A stretch of 11,878 bases of DNA from contig DFQW01000007.1 of NCBI GenBank assembly GCA_002377985.1, positions 5,772 to 17,649 of the forward strand. Reading direction: 5' to 3'. Positions 5,915 to 11,878 of the stretch are shown here, piece after piece (the stretch's first letter is position 1; the number at the start of each line of letters is the position of its first letter). The stretch comes from Halieaceae bacterium UBA3479. Its GTDB lineage: Bacteria > Pseudomonadota > Gammaproteobacteria > Pseudomonadales > Halieaceae. The notes under the pieces are model-generated. The model was given only the letters and a program-made list of their open reading frames with translations. It had not been told where the DNA came from and searched no databases. The position numbers and the translations under genes were made by a program.

Positions 5915-8332
5915 ATGCAGAAACTGATTAGAAACCCACTCACGCTTGCCATAGCAGTGTCGATCGCTGCTACCGCACAAATACCCGCGGCGTGGTCACA
6001 AGATGATGAATTGGGCCTCGAGGAGGTCATCGTCACGGCCAGAAAGCGCGAAGAGAACCTTCAAGAGATACCGCTGTCGGTCACCAATTTCAGTGAATCT
6101 ACGCTACAGGATTATCGAATCTTTTCGCCGGAGGAGATCGCCGGTTTTACCCCAGGCTTCTCTTTCGTGAACTCTTTTGGGCGCCAGACGGATCGCCCGG
6201 TTATCAGGGGCATGTCCAATATCCTGGGAGAGCCCAATGCATCCTTTTTTATTGACGGTGTCTTCGTACCCAGCACGATCGCATCGACCGAGTTGCAGAT
6301 GCTCGAGCGCGTTGAGATCGTAAAGGGACCGCAGGCGGCGCTATACGGGCGCGCCACATTCTCGGGTGCCATTAATTACGTGACCCGGCGGCCTACTGAC
6401 GAGTTGGAGGGAGGCATTACGGTTTCGGTAGCAGAGCACGATACGGTCAACACCAATGCGTACATCAGTGGACCCATGGTCGCAGATAAGCTGTATTTTT
6501 ATCTGGGGGCCGGCTTTAGTGAGTACGGTGGAGAGTATAGAAATACGATTGGTGGAGAAAACGTGGGCGGTGAGGAAACCACCACATTCACAGGAAAGCT
6601 CCTGTGGACGCCCAATGATTCTTTCGAGGCGTCGCTCAGGGTGACAGTGCAGGAGGATGATGACGAACATTGGGCTGTGTGGCTACAGGGAGCTGAGTAC
6701 AACAACTGTTATGCAACCGACGTGACTCGCCCATCGTCTCGCGGCTACTACTGTGGGACGGTCAAGACCAACGACGAGGTGACGTTGCGCACCGATTTTC
6801 TGCCTGGTGAGGGGGGCATCGAACGGGATGTCATGCGATCGTCGCTGACCTTAAATTGGGAACTCGCCAATGGCTGGTCCATTCAGAGTATTACGGGTTA
6901 TCAGGAAACCGAGTGGACGACAGGCTATGACGCATCCTATGCGGGTAACGATGCTCTGTCCTATCTGGCACCGGTTTATGCGCCGCCTTTCTTCGACCTG
7001 GCAGGCTCGTTCTGGCGTCAACTTGAGGACGAGGAGGAGACCCTTTCGCAGGAAATCAGGCTGAGTTCTTCTTCAGACCAAAGACTCCGTTGGTCGATTG
7101 GCTATTACTACTACGACAACGAGTTCAAGAACACGGTCGATAACCGATTTGCTCCGCACACCTCGTTTGATTACCTGCTAGACCCGGCTTTGGCAGAGGT
7201 AAGACCCAACAGCTACCCGGAGCTCCGGACGACCGAGAATACAGCAGTGTTTGGATCAATTGAATTTGACTTCTCCGATTCATTGACCGGCACCATCGAG
7301 ATGCGGCACGCGACGGATAAAATTGAAAACACTTACTATGGATACCTGCCTTTCTCCGCCGATACGACCTTTGAGGAAGAGTTCGACAGTTTCACGCCCC
7401 GCTTCACATTGACGTGGCTGGCGAGCGATGACACCACCGTCTACGGTAATATCTCAAAAGGCACCAAGCCGGGTGGATTTAACGACCCGGGCACTGATAA
7501 AACCTCCTACGACGAAGAGGAAGCCTGGAACTTTGAGGTGGGCGTCAAGAAGCGCATTCTTGGCGGGCGTGGCACCTGGAACTCCGCGGTGTTCATGATC
7601 GACTGGACTGATCAGCAGTTGACCTTCAACGCCCAGCGCCCCGACGGAACCCTGACTTCCTTCATCGATAACGTGGGCGAGACTTCTGTGCTGGGATTTG
7701 AGACCGAGCTCAGTATGTTGATTACGCCGAACTGGGACCTGACTGCCAACTACTCTTACATCGACTCGGAGATTGAGGAGTACATCACAGCAGATCAGGC
7801 GATTCAGATCGGCTGCAATGTGACCTCCGCTGATTATTATGCCTGCATTCAGGCCAATGGTTCTGTTGAGGGAAATCAGACACCGCGTTCTCCCAAGAAT
7901 CAGGCCTCACTCCGAACCCAGTATCGTATTCCGGTAGGACAGGGTGAGTGGTTTATTGGTGGTGACATCCGTTACGAGGGCTCTAAGTACGCGCAGGTAC
8001 ATAACTGGGCTGAGACCGGCGGCCGCACCACCATCGGCGCTCAGTTTGGCTACCGAAACGAAAACTGGGAGATCAGCGTTTGGGGCAAAAACTTGACCGA
8101 CGACGATACTGCCATGGACATCCTGCGTTACATTGATACGACCATGTTTACCAGCGTGGGAGGTCCACCTTGTTCAATAATTAGCCCGGCATTCGATCCG
8201 GCAGCTAACTGTGGCCCCTTCTTCGCCCGCGCGCGAACCAACATTGGCGGTGGCGCGATTACGCCCAGGGGTTTCGCAATTACCCTGCCTCGTGGTCGAC
8301 AGGTGGGAGCTACGCTGCGCTACAATTTTTAG
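5915..8332 (+). CDS. TonB-dependent outer-membrane receptor
   Basis: A complete 805-residue receptor that imports a scarce or bulky ligand across the outer membrane using energy from TonB-ExbBD. A signal peptide (about 1-28, ending AAWS) is followed by a TonB box region LEEVIVTARKREENLQEIPLSVT (35-57). The plug domain spans about 45-165, with the usual features: PVIRGM, SFFIDGVFVP, LERVEIVKGPQAALYGR and GAINYVTRRP. The rest is a 22-strand barrel typical of this class, ending in the outer-membrane signature VGATLRYNF with C-terminal Phe. GGGGAG eight bases upstream supports the ATG. There is no N-terminal FecA-type signalling domain, so it does not sense through an anti-sigma factor. Six cysteines occur in three close pairs (265/280, 634/644, 753/766), probably disulfide-bonded loops. 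Receptors of this type in marine gammaproteobacteria and sphingomonads often sit with catabolic genes; the ligand here is unknown. Confidence 0.95.
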   Translation: MQKLIRNPLTLAIAVSIAATAQIPAAWSQDDELGLEEVIVTARKREENLQEIPLSVTNFSESTLQDYRIFSPEEIAGFTPGFSFVNSFGRQTDRPVIRGMSNILGEPNASFFIDGVFVPSTIASTELQMLERVEIVKGPQAALYGRATFSGAINYVTRRPTDELEGGITVSVAEHDTVNTNAYISGPMVADKLYFYLGAGFSEYGGEYRNTIGGENVGGEETTTFTGKLLWTPNDSFEASLRVTVQEDDDEHWAVWLQGAEYNNCYATDVTRPSSRGYYCGTVKTNDEVTLRTDFLPGEGGIERDVMRSSLTLNWELANGWSIQSITGYQETEWTTGYDASYAGNDALSYLAPVYAPPFFDLAGSFWRQLEDEEETLSQEIRLSSSSDQRLRWSIGYYYYDNEFKNTVDNRFAPHTSFDYLLDPALAEVRPNSYPELRTTENTAVFGSIEFDFSDSLTGTIEMRHATDKIENTYYGYLPFSADTTFEEEFDSFTPRFTLTWLASDDTTVYGNISKGTKPGGFNDPGTDKTSYDEEEAWNFEVGVKKRILGGRGTWNSAVFMIDWTDQQLTFNAQRPDGTLTSFIDNVGETSVLGFETELSMLITPNWDLTANYSYIDSEIEEYITADQAIQIGCNVTSADYYACIQANGSVEGNQTPRSPKNQASLRTQYRIPVGQGEWFIGGDIRYEGSKYAQVHNWAETGGRTTIGAQFGYRNENWEISVWGKNLTDDDTAMDILRYIDTTMFTSVGGPPCSIISPAFDPAANCGPFFARARTNIGGGAITPRGFAITLPRGRQVGATLRYNF

Positions 8333-8345
8333 TAGCAGGAAGTCG

Positions 8346-8377
8346 AAAAACCCGGGGATGCTCCCCGGGTTTTTTTT
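8346..8377. terminator. Bidirectional Rho-independent terminator
   Basis: A perfect 13-bp stem (8346-8358 with 8362-8374) has a three-base loop. Its GC core is CCCGGGGA/TCCCCGGG, with an A run on the left arm and a T run continuing to 8377. It starts 13 bases after the receptor stop. Because the left flank is A-rich, it also works on the minus strand for the convergent aldehyde dehydrogenase gene. The remaining bases to 8497 show nothing else recognisable. Confidence 0.93.
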
Positions 8378-8497
8378 GTCCGCAGTGTGACCGCCGTTCG
8401 GGCGCAAATGGGACACCCGCAGCCGTGAATCAGAGCAGGCTCGATGGCTAAAGCCGGTGGCGAGTCAGTAGCGAGGGTTTGATCAGCGCTCCTGCTG

Positions 8498-10015
8498 CTA
8501 CCGACCCATTTTTCTGATGGGCGTGAGGCCTCGGGCAGTGATAGTGGCTTTTTCTTCGGTGAAGAATTCTGCGGCTTGGCGTGGTCCATCCCTGCCGATA
8601 CCCGATTCCTTGAAGCCGCCGAACGGGGCGCGCAGGTCTCGGGCGAGGGGTGTATTGATCCAGAGCGTCCCCGCCTCGACTTTCTGCTGAAACGCGTGAG
8701 CTCTCGCGAGGCTATTGGTCCAGCAATAGCCCACCAGCCCAAAGCGGCTGTCGTTTGCGATTGAAAAGGCCTCCTTGTCCTCGTCGAAGACCTGAATGCT
8801 GACCACCGGCCCAAATACTTCTTCCTGGCAAAGGGCGAGTTGATTGTCTTCAACCTGAAAAACCGTGGGTGAGACGTAATATCCACTACCTAAATCTGTT
8901 CTCGCCTCGCCGCCACACAGGAGTACCGCGCCCTCGCTTTTCGCCCGTGCGATGTGGTCGAGAACCCGCTCCCAGTGCGCTTTAAAAGCCATTGGACCCA
9001 CCTCGGTGTTTGGATCGAGGGGGTTGCCCACCGTCAGGGAGCGGGTGCGTTCTACAAATGCCTCAATAAAACGGCTGGCGATCCCACGCTGCACCAAAAT
9101 GCGGGAACCCGCGATGCAGATCTGCCCGCTGTTGCTGAAAATATTAACCAGCGAGCCATCAAGGGCTCGATCAAAATCAGCGTCGTCAAAGACGATGTTG
9201 GCGGACTTCCCGCCCAGTTCAAAATGCACGGGTGTTAAATGTTGCGCGGCGGCTGACATCACCCGACGCGCCGTGGCGCCGCCGCCGGTGAAGGCAATGC
9301 GATCAATGCCCGCGGCGCTTGCCAGTGCGGCACCCGTCACCGCGCCGCTGCCATTGACGACGTTGATGGTTCCAGCGGGAAGCCCCGCCTCCTCTAGGAG
9401 CGAGACCATACGCAGCACGGAAAGCGGCGTAAATTCGGAGGGCTTTAAGACGCAGGTGTTACCAAATGCTAGGCTCGAGGCAATCTGCATACTGGCTAAT
9501 GCCAGTGGTGCATTCCAGGGGGCAAACAGTGCTGCAACGCCCGCCGGTTGGCGAGTTACTACCGTTTGGTACCCAGACAGCTGCTCGAAACTCTCGCCTG
9601 CCATGACGCCGATGTAGTCCGCAAAGAAGTCCAGATTGTCCGCCGCCCGAGGCACCTGTCGTATCGCCAGATGGGAAGAGGGGAGCCCGGCACAGAGGCA
9701 CTCAAGCAGCGCAAGTTCTTCAGCGTGCTCACGGATCAGCTGTGCGCCGCGCCGAAAAATCTGTTGCCGCGTTGCGGTTGACTGCGCAGACCACACCCCC
9801 GCGTCAAAGCTGTTCCGGGCGCTGGCAATGGCATCTGCCACCACCGTGGCACTATCTTCTTGGAGCTGGGCGATTTGCTCTCCGGTGCCGGGGAAGTAAA
9901 TCGGTAGTTGCGTCGCCCCACTGTCCACGGGCAATGATTCACCGGCGATGTACCCGGTGATCACCTCTGGTATGTGCAGTCCGCGCTCCGTCAGCAATTG
10001 ATCGAGACTGGTCAT
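8498..10015 (-). CDS. NAD(P)-dependent aldehyde dehydrogenase, HpaE-like
   Basis: A 505-residue member of the ALDH superfamily that oxidises an aldehyde or semialdehyde to the acid in the cytosol. The catalytic machinery is complete: PWN with Asn168 (oxyanion hole), LKPSE with Lys191 (cofactor), FTGGG at 242-246, FELGGKS with general base Glu266, nucleophile Cys300 in GQICIAG, and EEVFGP with Glu399. The VPRAADNLDFFADY segment (121-134), the RDLRAPFGGFKESGIGR stretch (459-475) and the C-terminal PIRKMGR ending resemble 5-carboxymethyl-2-hydroxymuconate semialdehyde dehydrogenase (HpaE) and related aromatic-pathway enzymes. One oddity is that the conserved acidic-Gly-Leu-Pro segment near 105-112 reads ECLCAGLP, lacking the usual Asp. 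The ATG lies 10 bases past the monooxygenase stop, so the two are co-transcribed. No strong Shine-Dalgarno is seen, suggesting coupling. Substrate assignment beyond an aldehyde is inference. Confidence 0.92.
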   Translation of the reverse strand: MTSLDQLLTERGLHIPEVITGYIAGESLPVDSGATQLPIYFPGTGEQIAQLQEDSATVVADAIASARNSFDAGVWSAQSTATRQQIFRRGAQLIREHAEELALLECLCAGLPSSHLAIRQVPRAADNLDFFADYIGVMAGESFEQLSGYQTVVTRQPAGVAALFAPWNAPLALASMQIASSLAFGNTCVLKPSEFTPLSVLRMVSLLEEAGLPAGTINVVNGSGAVTGAALASAAGIDRIAFTGGGATARRVMSAAAQHLTPVHFELGGKSANIVFDDADFDRALDGSLVNIFSNSGQICIAGSRILVQRGIASRFIEAFVERTRSLTVGNPLDPNTEVGPMAFKAHWERVLDHIARAKSEGAVLLCGGEARTDLGSGYYVSPTVFQVEDNQLALCQEEVFGPVVSIQVFDEDKEAFSIANDSRFGLVGYCWTNSLARAHAFQQKVEAGTLWINTPLARDLRAPFGGFKESGIGRDGPRQAAEFFTEEKATITARGLTPIRKMGR

Positions 10016-10025
10016 TTTTCAGTTC

Positions 10026-11219
10026 TCATTCGATGGTTTGTTCACGCTCGCGTGATCGAATCATAGCCGCATCGAGCAAATAGTCGCGATGTTTAATCGG
10101 ATCGCTAACCGTATCCTGTAATTCCCCCCAAATGATGCGGCGTTTCTCCGCATCGGTTTCTCGATGGCGCCTGTAGTTTTGAGAGGACAGGCGTTGTACT
10201 TCCTCGCGCGCAACGGTTCGCCGGCGTCGATCGTAGCGGCTCAGGAGTGCCGGGTCCTCACCGGCAAGCACAGGTATCAGGTGATCGGCCAGAGAGCGAG
10301 CGTCGTGTATCCCACTATTCATGCCCATACCCCCGGCGGGGCTGTTGAGGTGAGCCGCATCACCGACGAAAACGATGCGGCCATGACAAAAATTGTCCAG
10401 GCAACGTTGATGCAAGGTGTAGTAATTTCTGCTCCGTATCGTGGTCTCCTTGGCGCGGGCAGACACTCTCGCAACGTGCGCCCGAGCCACCTCGTCGCTC
10501 AGTGCAGTGTCGACATTCTGATCTTGCTCGGGTGAGTAGGTAAAGCGCCAGGTATCCCGCAAGCGCATGAGGCTGTAGTGGCGGTCGGGCAGCCAAACAT
10601 AATTGACGCCAAGTAGATTGGGGATGTCTTCTTCAAAGTGATGTTCCAGTACCAGCGTGATCGAGGTTTTGGGGAAAACCTGCCCGGAAAATTCGAGCCC
10701 CAGCGATTTTCTCACCTGACTGCTCGCACCGTCTGCGGCGATGAGCCACTCGCATTCGGCTTCTGCCTGATCGCCGTTGTCTCGGTAGGAAACCCTGACT
10801 TTTTCGGCCTCGGAGGAGACGTTGTGCAGTTCGCAGCTAAATCTTAACTCGCAGTGGGGGTGGGAGATGAGTTTTTCTGCCAGTAGCTCTGTGAGTTGAA
10901 ACTGCTCGCACTGCAATCTAAAGGGATAGGCCGTGACATCCGCGAGACACGACATATCAAAGATGGCACAGTCTCTGGTTTCGTGGATCAGATACTGCCA
11001 GCGCGACACTACGGTGCCGCGCTCGATTAATGTCTCGGCGAGCCCGTCTGCCGCGAGCAGGTCCAACGTTGCGGGATGAAAGGTAGAGGCCCGCATATCT
11101 CTGGGTATGGACGCCTCTCGTTCCAATACTGTGACGGGGATTCCATGCTCAACAAGCCACCAGGCCAAGGTGAGACCAGAGGGGCCGGCTCCCACAATAG
11201 TGACCCTTGATTCACTCAC
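10026..11219 (-). CDS. FAD-dependent monooxygenase of the aromatic hydroxylase (PHBH-fold) family
   Basis: A 397-residue single-component flavoprotein hydroxylase, which uses NAD(P)H and O2 to hydroxylate an aromatic or heteroaromatic ring. Three FAD motifs are present: the N-terminal Rossmann GAGPSG (10-15) with Glu33 for the ribose, the DG motif ADGASSQVRKSLG (162-174), and the GD motif GRIVFVGDAAHLNSPAGGMGMN (280-301). This GD block with GGMGMNSGIHDA is characteristic of the FAD_binding_3 / MhpA-UbiH-like branch; the protein is shorter than MhpA (no C-terminal thioredoxin-like domain), nearer the size of salicylate or hydroxynicotinate hydroxylases. The start is GTG at 11219; the nearby ATGs are out of frame. 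It is the first gene of a two-gene unit with the aldehyde dehydrogenase and is divergent from the racemase-family gene. The true substrate is not determinable here. Confidence 0.9.
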   Translation of the reverse strand: MSESRVTIVGAGPSGLTLAWWLVEHGIPVTVLEREASIPRDMRASTFHPATLDLLAADGLAETLIERGTVVSRWQYLIHETRDCAIFDMSCLADVTAYPFRLQCEQFQLTELLAEKLISHPHCELRFSCELHNVSSEAEKVRVSYRDNGDQAEAECEWLIAADGASSQVRKSLGLEFSGQVFPKTSITLVLEHHFEEDIPNLLGVNYVWLPDRHYSLMRLRDTWRFTYSPEQDQNVDTALSDEVARAHVARVSARAKETTIRSRNYYTLHQRCLDNFCHGRIVFVGDAAHLNSPAGGMGMNSGIHDARSLADHLIPVLAGEDPALLSRYDRRRRTVAREEVQRLSSQNYRRHRETDAEKRRIIWGELQDTVSDPIKHRDYLLDAAMIRSREREQTIE

Positions 11220-11322
11220 GATGCATGCTGCCTGATTGCCCCCACTGAGTAGGCGACCCCTTGCCGCTTAGCGTACATGCTATATTGCCGCGCAGCCTGA
11301 GAACAGTGAGTGGGTGTGGCGT
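11220..11322. promoter_or_regulatory. Divergent intergenic region with back-to-back starts
   Basis: This gap of about 100 bases separates the monooxygenase (minus) from the racemase-family gene (plus) and must hold both promoters. A TATATT at 11281-11286 is a fair plus-strand -10 box, but the only TTGCCG upstream (11261-11266) is 14 bases away, too close for a standard sigma70 promoter; an activator-dependent promoter would fit. Overlapping ATGCAT and GCATGC palindromes lie at 11221-11228, just upstream of the monooxygenase GTG. Confidence 0.35.
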
Positions 11323-11878
11323 ATGAGTGAGGGATACTACGGTCATTACGGCACTTTGGGCCTCGCTACGCCTCAGGCAAATCCCACCGCGGAGATAGAA
11401 TTTCGAGCGCTGTTGCCGCCACGTGTGGCCTGCGCGACGGTGCGCATGGTGAGCGCCGACCGCGAGCCTGCCAATCGCCTGCGCGCTTATTTTCAGAACA
11501 TTGCCGAGACCCTGCAGCGTTTCGACACCCTGCCGCTGAGAGCGGTCGCATTGGCCTGCACCGGGTCCACTTATCTTTTGGGCCACGCGAGTGTGGAGCA
11601 AAGCTTGACGGAATTGAGCCAGGCGCGAGGGCACCCCGTCGTATCCGCCGCGGCAGCGATTGAGGACGCACTGCGCTTCATCGGCGCCGGCTCGATTGCA
11701 TTAACGTGTCCTTATCCCGATTGGCTCTTGAATGCGGCGGAAGCACACTGGCAGGCTAGGGGTTTCGGGGTTGCCGATCAGTTTTCTCTAAACCCCCAGC
11801 AGGGGGACACGCGCGCTATTTACGCACTCTCGCCTGAGCGGGCTGCAGAGGCCATCACAGCGCGATGGCAACAGGTTA
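11323..11878 (+). CDS. Asp/Glu racemase superfamily enzyme (arylmalonate decarboxylase / maleate isomerase type), 3' end outside the window
   Basis: An open frame of 185 codons runs from the ATG at 11323 off the right edge without a stop, covering most of a protein that is normally about 240-260 residues. The start YYGHYGTLGLATPQANPTAEIEF fits the first beta-alpha unit of the superfamily. ALACTGSTYLLG (77-88) carries Cys79 in the position of the first catalytic cysteine (CTG/CTS motif). HPVVSAAAAIEDALRFIGAGSIALTCPYPDWL (104-135) matches the second core unit with its conserved T-P-Y run. The second catalytic cysteine, which would separate racemases and maleate isomerases (two Cys) from arylmalonate decarboxylase (one), would lie past the edge. 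The enzyme is cytosolic and cofactor-independent. An in-frame GTG at 11314 is an alternative start; neither has a strong Shine-Dalgarno. Its divergent pairing with a flavin hydroxylase suggests it acts on a diacid or ring-derived acid in the same pathway. Confidence 0.82.
   Translation, partial: MSEGYYGHYGTLGLATPQANPTAEIEFRALLPPRVACATVRMVSADREPANRLRAYFQNIAETLQRFDTLPLRAVALACTGSTYLLGHASVEQSLTELSQARGHPVVSAAAAIEDALRFIGAGSIALTCPYPDWLLNAAEAHWQARGFGVADQFSLNPQQGDTRAIYALSPERAAEAITARWQQV

Noticed and set aside
8331..8500. TAGTAGCAGGA after the receptor and TCCTGCTGCTA at the dehydrogenase end as possible inverted repeats of an insertion
   Set aside because: The match is imperfect and short, with no transposase or target duplication; it is likely chance between two stop-codon regions.
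8952..9617. A 221-codon plus-strand open frame
   Set aside because: It is antisense to the catalytic core of the aldehyde dehydrogenase. Its composition is rich in Ser, Arg and Pro, as expected for a shadow frame, and it has no ribosome binding site.
1..11878. CRISPR array, insertion sequence, tRNA/rRNA, phage or toxin-antitoxin content
   Set aside because: No spaced direct repeats, transposase or integrase motifs, cloverleaf sequences or defence-type domains were seen on either strand.

Overview
The window looks like chromosomal DNA of a Gram-negative, aerobic, probably marine gammaproteobacterium, of the kind seen in the Halieaceae/OM60 and neighbouring hydrocarbon-degrading groups. The support is gene content: a CYP153-type alkane hydroxylase, a large TonB-dependent outer-membrane receptor, a GPH-family symporter, a LysR regulator, and Shine-Dalgarno and sigma70-type signals. 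The taxonomic placement is inference from family repertoire, not a database match.

Layout. Minus strand, 121-1377: a complete CYP153-family cytochrome P450, with a stem-loop just past its stop. Across a 260-base divergent intergenic region lies a small exported protein of unknown function (1638-1949, +), followed by a LysR-type regulator (2027-2926, +). A consensus-like promoter (2943-2971) precedes three tightly linked genes on the plus strand: a class I SAM methyltransferase (about 3001-4155), an unrecognised 92-residue acidic helical protein (4152-4430) and a GPH/MelB-type transporter (4427-5770). Each junction is a 4-base start/stop overlap (ATGA, then GTGA), so this is almost certainly a translationally coupled operon. 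A near-consensus sigma70 promoter (5809-5837) then drives a TonB-dependent receptor (5915-8332), which ends at a textbook 13-bp bidirectional terminator.

Convergent to the receptor, on the minus strand, is a two-gene unit: a PHBH-fold FAD monooxygenase (10026-11219, GTG start) followed 10 bases later by an HpaE-like aldehyde dehydrogenase (8498-10015). Divergent from the monooxygenase and running off the right edge is the N-terminal part of an Asp/Glu racemase / arylmalonate decarboxylase / maleate isomerase family enzyme (11323 to the window end).

Taken together, the genes look like an uptake-and-catabolism neighbourhood. It has an outer-membrane receptor and inner-membrane symporter, oxygenases that attack a hydrocarbon or (hetero)aromatic substrate, a dehydrogenase for the resulting (semi)aldehyde, and an isomerase or decarboxylase that could act on a ring-cleavage diacid. 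No ring-cleavage dioxygenase or P450 redox partner is visible, so the substrate cannot be named. I see no mobile element, CRISPR array, tRNA or rRNA. I do not see strong evidence of a wholly new system; the least explained parts are the coupled 92-residue protein, the exported 103-residue protein and the unusual N-terminus of the methyltransferase.
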